A stretch of DNA of 64,000 nt from Selenomonadaceae bacterium (GTDB lineage Bacteria > Bacillota > Negativicutes > Selenomonadales > Selenomonadaceae): assembly GCA_017527075.1 (NCBI GenBank), contig JAFXQM010000024.1:1-64000 (forward strand), read 5' to 3'. The position numbers and the translations under genes were made by a program. The notes below the pieces were generated by a model that was not told the DNA's origin, ran no database searches, and saw nothing but the letters and a program-made list of their open reading frames with translations. Each line of letters begins with the position of its first letter. Position 1 is the stretch's first letter. Of the stretch, positions 9,825 through 17,492 are shown piece by piece.

Positions 9825-9863
9825 GACGATTCCCCCTTTGAAAAAAATTTTAAACAGCAACCT

Positions 9864-9892
9864 TTGATTCGTCAAGCAAGATTCGTTATAAT
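9864..9892 (+). promoter_or_regulatory. Sigma-70-type promoter for acetyltransferase gene
   Basis: TTGATT at 9864-9869 and a perfect TATAAT at 9887-9892 with a 17-bp spacer. Predicted start of transcription is near 9899, leaving a very short leader before the ribosome site at 9906. Confidence 0.8.
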
Positions 9893-9921
9893 GGAAAAAA
9901 TTTTTGAGGAGAGTGGACAAC

Positions 9922-10500
9922 TTGACGGAGAAAGAAAAAATGCTCGCGGGTCAATGGTACGACGCAAACTTCGACACGGGATTGATTGAGGAGCGGGCGT
10001 TCGTCAAAGATTTGTGTTTGGAGTTCAACTTGACGCGCATGCAAGATTTGTCTCGGCGCAGAAAAATTTTGCGGGAGATTTTGCCGAACGTGGACGCCGA
10101 CGCCGTGGAAATTTTGTCGCCGTTCATGGTCGATTACGGTTACAACATTTTCCTCGGCGCGGGCACCTTCCTGAATCACAACTGCTACCTGATGGACTGC
10201 GCGGCGATTCGGCTCGGCAAAAAAGTTTTCGTCGGACCGAACTGCGGATTTTACACGGCGATTCATCCGCTCGACTCAATCAAGCGCGCGGAGGGTTTGG
10301 AGCGTGCCGAACCGATTGTCATCGGCGACGACGTTTGGATTGGCGGCGACGTGACGATTTTGCCCGGCGTAAAGATTGGGCGCGGCTCGGTCATCGGCGC
10401 GAAGTCTCTCGTGAGCAAGGACGTGCCCGAAAATGTCATGGCGTTCGGAAATCCGTGTCGCGTCATAAAAAAAATCGGCGCGGAAACTTTGCTCGTGTGA
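9922..10500 (+). CDS. Maltose/galactoside O-acetyltransferase-like (LacA/Maa/NodL family)
   Basis: 192 residues from TTG 9922, preceded by GAGGAGAG at 9906-9913; this start gives the family's usual TEKEKMLAGQWYDAN opening. The N-terminal ~55 residues are the Mac cap domain. From ~75 on are hexapeptide repeats (left-handed beta helix), with the family catalytic His at 115 in AIHPLD and the GGDVTILPGVKIG / GAKSLVSKDVP tail. It uses acetyl-CoA to acetylate sugar hydroxyls and normally works as a trimer in the cytoplasm. It has its own promoter and is followed by copy B of the intergenic element, so it is probably monocistronic. The real acceptor sugar is unknown. Confidence 0.9.
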   Translation: MTEKEKMLAGQWYDANFDTGLIEERAFVKDLCLEFNLTRMQDLSRRRKILREILPNVDADAVEILSPFMVDYGYNIFLGAGTFLNHNCYLMDCAAIRLGKKVFVGPNCGFYTAIHPLDSIKRAEGLERAEPIVIGDDVWIGGDVTILPGVKIGRGSVIGAKSLVSKDVPENVMAFGNPCRVIKKIGAETLLV

Positions 10501-10503
10501 GGC

Positions 10504-10771
10504 TCGTCCCCTCTTTCTCAAGAGTGGACTCGCAGAACCAGTCCTCAATGATTGGGCTCGTCGTGCTCTTCGGGCTGAGAAAAATTTTTTCGTTTGTTGA
10601 ATCAACTTTTCTTTTGCTTGCCCAAAAGAAAAGTTGCAAAAGAAAAGGGCACCTCGCAGGGGCGGCTGCTCGTTCGTAATTCGGAGGTTGAGGTTACCCG
10701 CAACTCCTCATGCGCCGGATGCCGCCATCACGGCGGCAGACACGGCGCGGCCGTCATCCTTGACGGCCTCA
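10504..10771 (-). repeat. 265-bp intergenic element, copy B (reverse orientation)
   Basis: Reverse complement of the copy A layout. The central stem is 10603-10616/10623-10636 (14 bp, loop CTTGCC on this strand) with a different stem sequence from copy A yet perfect pairing. A GCCGCC/GGCGGC hairpin at about 10721-10737 and a GGCCGTCA/TGACGGCC hairpin at 10749-10768 follow. Lies between the acetyltransferase and chrA genes. Confidence 0.85.
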
Positions 10772-10814
10772 ACTTCATTGACGCAAAAAAATTTTTATCC
10801 GAGAGGAATTTATT

Positions 10815-11375
10815 TTGATTAAGGCTGACAAAAATTTTTACTGGTTGTTGTTCAAGTCGACGTTCATCGTGAGCATGTTCACGGTCGGCGGCGGTTACGT
10901 CATCATCCCGCTGCTCAAAGCAAAGTACGTCGACGAATATCATTGGATAAGCGACGAAGAAACTTTGAACATGGTGGCAATCGCGCAATCGACGCCGGGG
11001 GTCATGGCGGTGAACACGGCAATCATGCTCGGCTATCGCATGGCGGGCGTGGCGGGCGCGCTAACCGGAATGCTCGCCACGGTTTTGCCGCCGCTCATCA
11101 TAATCACAATCGTCGCCACGTTTTATGACCTTGTTGCTTCCAACGAATACGTTAAGCTCGTGCTCAAGGGCATGCAATGCGGCGCGACTGCTCTGTTGCT
11201 CAACGTCGCCATCGATTTGCTCAAAAAACAATTCTCCAAGAAACTCATCCTGCCGATTGTAATCATCCTCGCCACCTTCGTCGCCAATTTATTTTTCAAC
11301 GTGAACATCATGTTGCTCGTTGCGATTGACGGGCTCGTCGGCTTCTTCCTCATGCGCGACAAAAAATATGAGTGA
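10815..11375 (+). CDS. Chromate transporter, half-size subunit 1 (ChrA domain)
   Basis: 186 residues, TTG start at 10815 behind GAGAGGA. Shows the ChrA-family signature FTVGGGYVIIPLL near the N-terminus, then AQSTPGVMAVNTAIMLGYRMAG, and about five to six membrane helices. Half-size CHR proteins usually occur as adjacent pairs that together form one transporter; the second half is at 11981. Normally the two genes overlap or abut, but here about 600 bp with two small genes separates them. Substrate may be chromate or another anion; short CHR proteins are poorly characterised. Confidence 0.88.
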   Translation: MIKADKNFYWLLFKSTFIVSMFTVGGGYVIIPLLKAKYVDEYHWISDEETLNMVAIAQSTPGVMAVNTAIMLGYRMAGVAGALTGMLATVLPPLIIITIVATFYDLVASNEYVKLVLKGMQCGATALLLNVAIDLLKKQFSKKLILPIVIILATFVANLFFNVNIMLLVAIDGLVGFFLMRDKKYE

Positions 11376-11387
11376 GGTGAAAATCTT

Positions 11388-11777
11388 TTGGACAAAATCA
11401 GATGGAAAGTTTCAGACCCGCTCGGCAACGAAATTTGTTTGACCGAAGAAAATTTTAAGTATCATATAACCTGAACGCATGACGATAAGGACGCACAAAC
11501 ACGCGAGCGTATCGAAGAACAAGTCAAGTATTCTTTGCAAAACCCTCGCTTTGTTGTCAAGGACAAAGATTCTGAAACGAGACGAGTCTACATCGATTTT
11601 GTCGACATACTTAATGATGACATAATCAGCATTCGTCCGCTCTTTATCGTCGTCGAGAAGAGCAACGAAATTGTCACGTGGTTTGCGAAGCGCACGGTTA
11701 AAATTAATATTCAAGAAAATGGAGGGGTTTTGTATGACAGTCGATTACATAACTTACAAATACGACAAAAGGTCTGA
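11388..11777 (+). pseudogene. Broken toxin-like gene (in-frame TGA)
   Basis: From TTG 11388 (behind GAGGTGA) the frame reads 28 codons, hits TGA at 11472-11474, then continues open in the same frame to 11777; an intact gene would have 129 codons. The pieces fit one protein: NEICLTEENFKYHIT before the stop, then a charged helix, SLQNPRFVVKDK and a beta-rich end. The layout resembles BECR-fold small nucleases of phages and toxin systems (weak, by eye). TGG for TGA would give Trp in a plausible position. It overlaps the following small gene by 44 bp and sits between the two chrA halves. Alternatives are a sequencing error or two separate small peptides. Confidence 0.55.
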
Positions 11778-11967
11778 CGTCATGCACGTGTTTTTTACTG
11801 AAAAGTACAGGGACGCGGATTACGGTTGGTACGTGGCAGATGAGGTCGCGGACAACATTAATGAGGTTCGTGACGAGCGCAACGAAGATTTGGTCGGCTT
11901 CGTGATTTTGGATTATCGCCGCAACAAACCCGAGCTGGTCAAACGTTACCCCGAATATTTTTTCTGA
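11734..11967 (+). CDS. Small DUF2283-like protein, possible antitoxin partner
   Basis: 77 residues from ATG 11734 with GGAGGGG six bases upstream. Starts TVDYITYKYDKRSDVMHVFF, followed by a run of acidic residues and a C-terminal VGFVILDYRRN. This resembles the small DUF2283 fold (beta strands followed by a helix; weak match by eye). Proteins of this kind often sit beside small toxin-like genes, as here, where it overlaps the 3' end of the interrupted gene at 11388. Cytoplasmic, no membrane segment. Function otherwise unknown. Confidence 0.7.
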   Translation: MTVDYITYKYDKRSDVMHVFFTEKYRDADYGWYVADEVADNINEVRDERNEDLVGFVILDYRRNKPELVKRYPEYFF

Positions 11968-11980
11968 CGGAGGAATCCGA

Positions 11981-12544
11981 TTGATTTACTTGCAACTGTT
12001 CCTTGAGTTCGCGAAGATAAGTTTGGTTTGCGTCGGCGGCGGTTACGCGTCCATGCCTCTGATTCAAGCGGCGGTCGTCGACAGTTATCACTGGCTGAGC
12101 CTGAGCGAATTCATTGACATCTTTACAATCTCGCAGATGACGCCGGGACCGATTGGCATAAACGCGGCGACGTTCGCGGGCATGAAAATCGCGGGGCTCG
12201 GCGGAGCTGTCTGTGCGACGGCGGGTTTCGTCACGCCGAGTATTTTCCTTTGCATTGCCCTCGCAAAAATAATTTTCAAATACGGAGACCTCGGCGCGAT
12301 TCACGGCATTTTGAACGGCTTGCGCCCCGCAGTCATGGCGTTAATCGCGGCGGCGTGTGTGAGCTTCGTTTTGCTGGCCGTGTGGAATGCCGAGAAGATG
12401 CCCGAAAATTTTTTGGCGACGTTCGACGTGAAGGGCGCGATAATTTTAATCGCAGCACTCGTCGCCGTCCGAAAAAAAATCGGCGTGATAAAAGTTTTGC
12501 TCGCAAGCGGCGCGGCGGGTTTGCTCTTGGGGCTGGTGATTTGA
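11981..12544 (+). CDS. Chromate transporter, half-size subunit 2 (ChrA domain)
   Basis: 187 residues from TTG 11981, 13 bp after the previous stop, with a GGAGG site overlapping that stop. Carries the second copy of the CHR signature: CVGGGYASMPLI near the N-terminus and SQMTPGPIGINAATFAGMKIAG. About six hydrophobic helices. Pairs with the half-size protein at 10815 to make a full transporter in the cytoplasmic membrane (family knowledge). The stop TGA is followed directly by a TTG that opens the 25-residue peptide at 12545. Confidence 0.88.
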   Translation: MIYLQLFLEFAKISLVCVGGGYASMPLIQAAVVDSYHWLSLSEFIDIFTISQMTPGPIGINAATFAGMKIAGLGGAVCATAGFVTPSIFLCIALAKIIFKYGDLGAIHGILNGLRPAVMALIAAACVSFVLLAVWNAEKMPENFLATFDVKGAIILIAALVAVRKKIGVIKVLLASGAAGLLLGLVI

Positions 12545-12622
12545 TTGGCTGACATAATTATTCTCGTGATGATTGTCTGCGTGATTTTTTACGCGTTCGG
12601 CGACGACATCTTTACGGAATGA
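12545..12622 (+). CDS. Candidate 25-residue membrane peptide
   Basis: TTG immediately after the chrA stop opens a frame reading MADIIILVMIVCVIFYAFG and ending DDIFTE. It has a near-perfect single transmembrane stretch with an acidic tail, typical of small membrane proteins. Translation could be coupled to the upstream gene; there is no strong ribosome site of its own (GGGGCTGGTGA lies inside chrA). It could be a small regulator of the transporter. Also possible that it is fortuitous. Confidence 0.4.
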   Translation: MADIIILVMIVCVIFYAFGDDIFTE

Positions 12623-12652
12623 ATTTTTGCAAAATAAAAAGGAGTGGAGCTG

Positions 12653-13813
12653 ATGGCAAAATATACGACGACGACTCCCGATTGGGCTGTGTCGAATCAA
12701 TCGGCGGTGATGAGCGGCATCGAGGGCATAAAGGACACGACTGTCGGCAACATCAATCCCGCGTTCGCGTCGGGAGCTTTCAAACCGAAACGCCGCATGA
12801 CTTTGACGGAAGATGAACTCGTTGACGGAGTGACGCGCGGCGACCGAATGATTTTATCGCGGGCGATAACTTTAATCGAGAGCAACAGCCCGAAGCATTT
12901 CGCAAAGGCGCAGCGGGTTTTGCAAAGACTTTTGCCGCGGACGGGCAAGGCGTTGAGAATCGGAATAACGGGCGTGCCCGGCGCGGGCAAGTCCACGTTG
13001 ATTGAGGCGTTCGGCAACATGCTTTGCGACGACGGACACAGAGTGGCGGTGCTGTCAATCGACCCGACAAGCTCAATCACGAAAGGTTCAATCCTCGGAG
13101 ACAAAACGCGCATGGGAACTCTCAGCCGCCGCCCCGAAGCTTTTATCCGCCCGAGCCCCGCAGGCGGAACGTTGGGCGGTGTGGCGCGCAAGAGCCGCGA
13201 GACAATGCTCATGTGCGAGGCGGCAGGTTACGACGTGATTTTGATTGAGACCGTCGGCGTCGGGCAATCGGAAACGACTGTGCGCTCGATGGTGGATTTT
13301 TTCATGCTGGTCGTGCTCACGGGCGCGGGCGACGATTTGCAGGGAATCAAAAAGGGAATCATGGAGCTGGCGGACGCGATTGTAATCAACAAGGCTGACG
13401 GCGATAATCTCGTTCGCGCGAAGGTCACTCGCGGCGAATACGAACGCATGACGGAATTCATCCGCCCCGCCACCGACGGCTGGCCGACGCACGCTTACCT
13501 TGCCAGCGCACTCACGAAGATGGGTTTGCCCGAACTTTGGGAAATGATTCAGCTGTTCAAAGAGATGACAACCAAGAGCGGCGTCTTTCAGAGGCGGCGG
13601 GATTCTCAGTTGCTTGATTGGATGCACGCGATGATTGACGAACACCTGCACAATCTTTTCTTCGGCGACGCGGTGATAACCGGACGCATGCCCGAAATCA
13701 AAGAGGCCGTCTTGACCGGAGTAATTTCGCCGACTCAGGCCGTCGCGGAGCTGATTAAAATGTTCGACATCACTCGAGCGGCGCAGAAGAAAGTTGATTT
13801 GTTTGAAGCGTGA
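12653..13813 (+). CDS. meaB: Methylmalonyl-CoA mutase-associated GTPase MeaB
   Basis: 386 residues from ATG 12653 (AAAAGGAG upstream). G3E-family GTPase with P-loop GVPGAGKS at 107-114, switch Asp in LSIDPTSS, ETVGVGQSE as the Walker B/switch region, and NKADGDN as base-specificity motif. The N-terminal helical arm and C-terminal dimerisation helices are present. MeaB protects and reloads the coenzyme-B12-dependent mutase using GTP, so the cell should use adenosylcobalamin; the mutase itself is not in this window. The last 36 bp, with the stop codon, are duplicated 131 bp downstream. Confidence 0.93.
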   Translation: MAKYTTTTPDWAVSNQSAVMSGIEGIKDTTVGNINPAFASGAFKPKRRMTLTEDELVDGVTRGDRMILSRAITLIESNSPKHFAKAQRVLQRLLPRTGKALRIGITGVPGAGKSTLIEAFGNMLCDDGHRVAVLSIDPTSSITKGSILGDKTRMGTLSRRPEAFIRPSPAGGTLGGVARKSRETMLMCEAAGYDVILIETVGVGQSETTVRSMVDFFMLVVLTGAGDDLQGIKKGIMELADAIVINKADGDNLVRAKVTRGEYERMTEFIRPATDGWPTHAYLASALTKMGLPELWEMIQLFKEMTTKSGVFQRRRDSQLLDWMHAMIDEHLHNLFFGDAVITGRMPEIKEAVLTGVISPTQAVAELIKMFDITRAAQKKVDLFEA

Positions 13814-13944
13814 AAGATTTTCCCGTGACGTTCAAGGACAGCGAGCGGCTGAAAATTTTCGGAGACTTAAAAGCATACCCGCTGTTCCCCCGCTTTTAAA
13901 GCGGGCGCGCGGCTCAAAAGAAAGTTGATTTGTTTGAAGCGTGA
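13778..13944 (+). repeat. Direct duplication of the meaB 3' end plus hairpin
   Basis: The 36 bp at 13778-13813 recur at 13909-13944 with two mismatches, including the stop codon. Between the copies a CCCGC-TTTTAAA-GCGGG hairpin lies at about 13889-13905, which could act as a weak terminator. The second copy has no reading frame of its own and is a remnant of duplication or of a recombined mobile sequence. Confidence 0.75.
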
Positions 13945-14011
13945 TTTAAGCAGGAATTTTTATTGGAGGCTAGAAACTTTTAAAAAAAACAAAATCGCGG
14001 AGGTGATTGTC

Positions 14012-14455
14012 GTGACAAAGCTCAACATAAGAAACTGCGCGCGTTGTAAAAAAATTTTCGTTCCGACAAGCGGAGAAAAAATTTGCCCCGATTGCCGCGC
14101 CGAAGACTTGGAGCTTGAGGAACGCGTCAAGGCTTACGTCCGCGACCATCCGGGCATCACGGTTAATCAATTGATTGAAGGTTCGGGCGCGCCGCGCAAT
14201 TTGGTCTGGCGCATGATTCAACAAGGTCAGTTCGAAAATTCCGGCTTGAAGGACGCCAAGTATCCTTGCGCAAACTGCGGCAAGATTATCACGCGCGGAA
14301 CTTATTGCAGCGACTGCATGGCCAAGCTCAAACAGAACGCGCAAAAATTTGCCGCCGCCATGAACTCCAAACGCAAAGCCAAAGAGGAATCGACTTCAAA
14401 CAAAACTTTTTCCGAATCGATGTACGACGCCTTGGACAACTCGCGCAATCGTTAA
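14012..14455 (+). CDS. YvyF-like flagellar operon protein with two zinc-ribbon sites
   Basis: 147 residues from GTG 14012, chosen because GGAGGTGATT precedes it; an upstream in-frame start lacks a ribosome site. Four Cys at 9, 12, 25 and 28 form a first zinc-binding knuckle. Residues 40-75 form a helix-turn-helix-like region (HPGITVNQLIEGSGAPRNLV). A second Cys quartet lies at 86, 89, 99 and 102. This order matches the flagellar operon protein family typified by YvyF of Bacillus, usually beside flgM. Here it is 40 kb from flgM and alone. Probably cytoplasmic and regulatory; the mechanism is not established. Confidence 0.75.
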   Translation: MTKLNIRNCARCKKIFVPTSGEKICPDCRAEDLELEERVKAYVRDHPGITVNQLIEGSGAPRNLVWRMIQQGQFENSGLKDAKYPCANCGKIITRGTYCSDCMAKLKQNAQKFAAAMNSKRKAKEESTSNKTFSESMYDALDNSRNR

Positions 14456-14479
14456 GGCAAACGAAGTCAAAAGAGAGGA

Positions 14480-14642
14480 GCCGCCCCCGCGAGGCTCCCT
14501 TTTCTTTTGCTTACTTTTCTTTTGGGTGAGCAAAAGAAAAGTAAGATTCAAAAACATAAAAGTCATTTATCAGCCCGACGAGCACGACGACCCACGGCAA
14601 TGAGGACGGGTTCTGCGGATCCACTCTTGAGAAAGAGGGGAC
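14480..14642 (+). repeat. 265-bp intergenic element, copy C (5' part missing)
   Basis: Begins at CCGCCCCCGCGAGG, has the perfect 15-bp stem 14510-14524/14531-14545 with loop GGTGAG, and ends with the CTCTTGAGAAAGAG hairpin. The GAGGCCGTC portion is absent. The rest of 14456-14757 holds only the promoter at 14696. Confidence 0.82.
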
Positions 14643-14695
14643 ACGAGCCGCAATCGTTAAGCGCAAATAAAAATTTTCGCGACGCCCTCAAAACC

Positions 14696-14724
14696 TTGCA
14701 TATTTTTTTCAGGTAAGTTAAAAT
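14696..14724 (+). promoter_or_regulatory. Promoter for exported Lys/Asp-tail protein
   Basis: TTGCAT at 14696-14701 and TAAAAT at 14719-14724 with a 17-bp spacer, about 35 bp before the TTG start at 14758, which is preceded by GAGGTGA. Confidence 0.65.
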
Positions 14725-14757
14725 ACGCCCGACAACACTCAAATGAGGTGAATCGGT

Positions 14758-15474
14758 TTGCGCAAAATATTTTTCCTTACCACGCTGCTGATGATGATTT
14801 TGGCGGCGACGGCGTTCGCGGAGGAGGCACCCGCCCAAGAGGCTGCACCCGCCGAGCAGGCTGAGACCAACGACGAGCCCTACGTTTACACGAGCGAGGA
14901 TTTTAAATTTACAATCACTTGCCCGTTCAAACCAATTGCCGTCGTCCAAAATCCGTGGCAGGAGACGGACAAACGCGGCGAGATGCTTGTCTTCGCCAAC
15001 GAAGGCTTTGACGTTCAGTACGGTTATATAATTCAAGTCAACGCCTTCGAGGACAACCAAGTCCCCGACTTCAACAAGGGAACGATTGCGGCCATCGGCG
15101 ATTATCTGAAAGGGCTCAAAGAGAACAACGGATTCGCTGACGCGCGGCTCGTCAACATCACCAAGAAAAACAAAGGCGTCTCCGCCATCACCGCCGAGAA
15201 AATCGACGTCCTCAATCCCGACACCGGCGAAGTCGAAGGCGAATTCGTCGCCGACAAGCAATACATTTACACCTTCTTCCGCACGCCCGAAGGTCGCTGC
15301 ATAAGCATTCAACTCGTGAGCGCGAGCCTCGATAAAAATTTCGTCGACGTTTATCGCGGCTCCGTCGCCAGCTTCAAGGACAACAGCAAGGACAAGAAGT
15401 CCAAGAAGGATAAAAAAGATAAGAAGGACAAGAAAGATAAGAAAGACAAGAAGGATAAGAAAGATAAAAAATAA
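14758..15474 (+). CDS. Exported protein with Lys/Asp repeat tail
   Basis: 238 residues; TTG start behind GAGGTGA. A clear Sec signal peptide (charged start, hydrophobic core, TAFAEE cleavage region) is followed by an Ala/Glu/Gln linker. A globular domain spans ~40-205 (YTSEDFKFTITCPFKPIAVV and similar). The last ~30 residues are almost only Lys and Asp/Ser in a KDKK repeat. The strongly basic tail may bind surface polyanions or nucleic acid (inference). The repetitive DNA of the tail may vary in length between strains. Family not recognised. Upstream is its own promoter; downstream is the tRNA promoter. Confidence 0.78.
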   Translation: MRKIFFLTTLLMMILAATAFAEEAPAQEAAPAEQAETNDEPYVYTSEDFKFTITCPFKPIAVVQNPWQETDKRGEMLVFANEGFDVQYGYIIQVNAFEDNQVPDFNKGTIAAIGDYLKGLKENNGFADARLVNITKKNKGVSAITAEKIDVLNPDTGEVEGEFVADKQYIYTFFRTPEGRCISIQLVSASLDKNFVDVYRGSVASFKDNSKDKKSKKDKKDKKDKKDKKDKKDKKDKK

Positions 15475-15479
15475 TCCGA

Positions 15480-15508
15480 TTGACAAAGCGAACGCCGTAT
15501 GGTATAAA
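15480..15508 (+). promoter_or_regulatory. Promoter of the tRNA-Gln gene
   Basis: Consensus TTGACA at 15480-15485 and TATAAA at 15503-15508 with a 17-bp spacer, about 17 bp before the tRNA 5' end. Confidence 0.82.
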
Positions 15509-15525
15509 TGACAACGGTTTACCAC

Positions 15526-15601
15526 AGGGGTATCGCCAAGTTGGTAAGGCACCAGACTCTGAATCTGGCATGCGTTGGTTCGAGTCCAGCTACCCCTGCC
15601 A
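15526..15601 (+). tRNA. tRNA-Gln (anticodon CTG)
   Basis: A cloverleaf can be drawn by hand: 7-bp acceptor stem AGGGGTA/TACCCCT, D arm with AAGTTGGTAAGG, anticodon stem CCAGA/TCTGG with loop CTCTGAA giving anticodon CTG, T arm with GGTTCGAGTCC, discriminator G and an encoded CCA end. It reads CAG codons. Confidence 0.93.
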
Positions 15602-15661
15602 ATTAGAAATTTCAGGCCCGCGTCTTGAACGGCGCGGGCTTTAATCATTAACGGGGAGGTC

Positions 15662-16369
15662 GTGATTATGGAAGAGGCAGCAGTATCGCCGGTGTTCACG
15701 GAAGCATTGAATTTCCTTTCGCTCGGCTTGAGTATCGTGCTGTTGTTCGCGGTGGCTTATCTGTGGTCGAGCAACAGCAACCGGTCCGCCGAATTGGAAA
15801 GGCTCAAGGCGGACGTCAAGAAAATGAAAAAAACTTTGAGCACCGTGCAAGAAAAAGTTAATCAGCTGAGAGAGCCGACGGTCGTTTCGGATGTGCCGCA
15901 GGTCGAGCCGTTCGGTTTGGATTTGACCGAGCCGCTGTCGACGAGGATAACGCCACTGGCTCCGCAAGACCCGTGGCTTAACTTCGTCGACGAGTACAAC
16001 AAGCTTGCCGCTGAGATGAACAAGCCCGGGCAGTTGATGCGCTGTGAAAAATTCGTCCGCAACAACAAGCTGAGGATTTTGACTTACGGCGGCGCGCTGA
16101 CTTTCCGTCCTGCGATTGACGTGAAGGACAGCGGGTATTGGGCTTTCAAATGTGAACTCGATGAATACGCCGTCGTTCCAAACCCGATGAATCCCTGCGA
16201 CGAGGAACTCCATGAACACGGCGGCATGAAAGAAACTTTCGCGCTGAATTACGTCGAAGGAATTTATCGGAAATATTTCGTGAAGTTGCCCGCGCTGTTC
16301 AACTTGGAGGCGGGCGACGACGGCTGGCACCTGAAAAGCCCCGGCGTCGTGAATTTGGAGAGGAAATGA
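15662..16369 (+). CDS. Membrane-anchored coiled-coil hypothetical protein
   Basis: 235 residues from GTG 15662 (GGGGAGG upstream); ATG at 15668 is an alternative. One transmembrane helix lies near residues 15-37. A coiled coil (SAELERLKADVKKMKKTLS onward to ~70), a Pro-rich linker and a C-terminal globular domain of ~130 residues follow. Its motifs (KLRILTYGGALTFRPAIDV, ALNYVEGIYRKYFVKLP) are not ones I recognise. Probably anchored in the cytoplasmic membrane. It is one base upstream of the NagZ-like gene and likely co-transcribed with it, which hints at an envelope role but does not prove it. Confidence 0.78.
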   Translation: MIMEEAAVSPVFTEALNFLSLGLSIVLLFAVAYLWSSNSNRSAELERLKADVKKMKKTLSTVQEKVNQLREPTVVSDVPQVEPFGLDLTEPLSTRITPLAPQDPWLNFVDEYNKLAAEMNKPGQLMRCEKFVRNNKLRILTYGGALTFRPAIDVKDSGYWAFKCELDEYAVVPNPMNPCDEELHEHGGMKETFALNYVEGIYRKYFVKLPALFNLEAGDDGWHLKSPGVVNLERK

Positions 16370-16370
16370 C

Positions 16371-17477
16371 ATGAGAAAATTTTTTGCACTTATGTTGGCG
16401 GCGATTTTTTTTCTGACAGGCTGCGGCGAAGTCAAAGAGGTTCAAGCCGACGTGTTGCCGCCGCCCCCGCCGCCCGACCCGATTGAGACGAAATTGAATT
16501 CCATGACGCTCGAAGAAAAAATCGGGCAGATGGTCATGATTGGCGTCTACGGCACCGCGCTCAACGACGACATAATTTTTTCCATGAACAATTTCCACTT
16601 CGGCGGCGTGATTTTCTTCGACAGGAACTTGGAGAGCGTCGCGCAGGCAAAAAAGTTTGCGGCTGACATTGAGTCCGTCGCCAATCAAAAAGCTCCGCTG
16701 TTCTTCGCGCTGGACGAGGAAGGCGGACGAGTCGCGCGCGGCAGAAATTTTTTGGAGGTCGCGCCTTCCCAGGAGGAAATCGGGCTGACGGGTGACCCTG
16801 AGGTCGCAAATTATTGGGCGGTGCACAACGCAAAAATTTTGAAGAGTATCGGCGTGAATTTGAACTTCGCGCCCGTCGCTGACGTGGGCAGCCGCGACAC
16901 CCGCTCCTTCGGCGACGACCCGCAGCTCGTTGCAAATTTCGTCGACGCCGCCGCGCGCGGTTACGAGTCGGAAAATTTTCTTTACACGCTGAAACACTTC
17001 CCCGGCATCGGCAAGAGCAAGATTGACCCGCACAAAGAAATTTCTTCCGTCGAGGACAGCAAGGAAATTTTGGACGCCGTCGACATCTTCCCGTTCAAAA
17101 AAATTATCGGCGCGCACGACAATTCCAAGTTCATGATTATGGTCGGGCACCTGAGATACGACGCGCTTGACCCCGTGAACTCCGCGAGCCTGTCGCCCGC
17201 CGTCATGACTGGTCTCCTGCGCAATGAGCTTGGTTATTCGGGCGTGGTGATAACCGACGACTTGGAGATGGGCGCGATTAAAAATAACACCGACCTGCCG
17301 ACGCTCGGCGTGAAAATGATTTTGGCGGGCGGGGACATCGCGCTCGTCTGTCACAATTACGAAAGCCAGCAAATCGTTTACAACAGCATTCTGGCGGCGG
17401 TCAAGCGCGGAGAAATTTCCGAGCAGCGAATCAATGAATCCGTCCGCAGAATTTTGAAGATGAAGGCGCACTTGTGA
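16371..17477 (+). CDS. nagZ: Beta-N-acetylhexosaminidase, GH3 family lipoprotein
   Basis: 368 residues. N-terminal signal with lipobox LTGC near residues 16-19, so a lipoprotein. Family motifs run in order: IGQMVMIGV, DEEGGRVAR, NLNFAPVADV, KHFPGIG followed by DPH (the NagZ-type Asp-x-His acid/base loop) and VITDDLEMGAI with the likely nucleophile Asp296. Removes N-acetylglucosamine from muropeptides in cell-wall recycling (family knowledge). The lipoprotein form places it outside the cytoplasmic membrane, as in several Firmicutes, rather than in the cytosol as in Escherichia coli. Followed 16 bp later by the Dabb gene. Confidence 0.92.
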   Translation: MRKFFALMLAAIFFLTGCGEVKEVQADVLPPPPPPDPIETKLNSMTLEEKIGQMVMIGVYGTALNDDIIFSMNNFHFGGVIFFDRNLESVAQAKKFAADIESVANQKAPLFFALDEEGGRVARGRNFLEVAPSQEEIGLTGDPEVANYWAVHNAKILKSIGVNLNFAPVADVGSRDTRSFGDDPQLVANFVDAAARGYESENFLYTLKHFPGIGKSKIDPHKEISSVEDSKEILDAVDIFPFKKIIGAHDNSKFMIMVGHLRYDALDPVNSASLSPAVMTGLLRNELGYSGVVITDDLEMGAIKNNTDLPTLGVKMILAGGDIALVCHNYESQQIVYNSILAAVKRGEISEQRINESVRRILKMKAHL

Positions 17478-17492
17478 TTCGGAGGAAATTTT

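Noticed and set aside
8334..9920. Longer start at 9920 for the DUF4422 protein
   Set aside because: The extra 32 residues lack a ribosome site and overlap the promoter of the divergent gene; ATG 9824 has GGGGGA.
11472..11474. In-frame TGA read as selenocysteine
   Set aside because: No SECIS-like hairpin is evident just after it and the gene family is not a selenoprotein family; a nonsense change from TGG is simpler.
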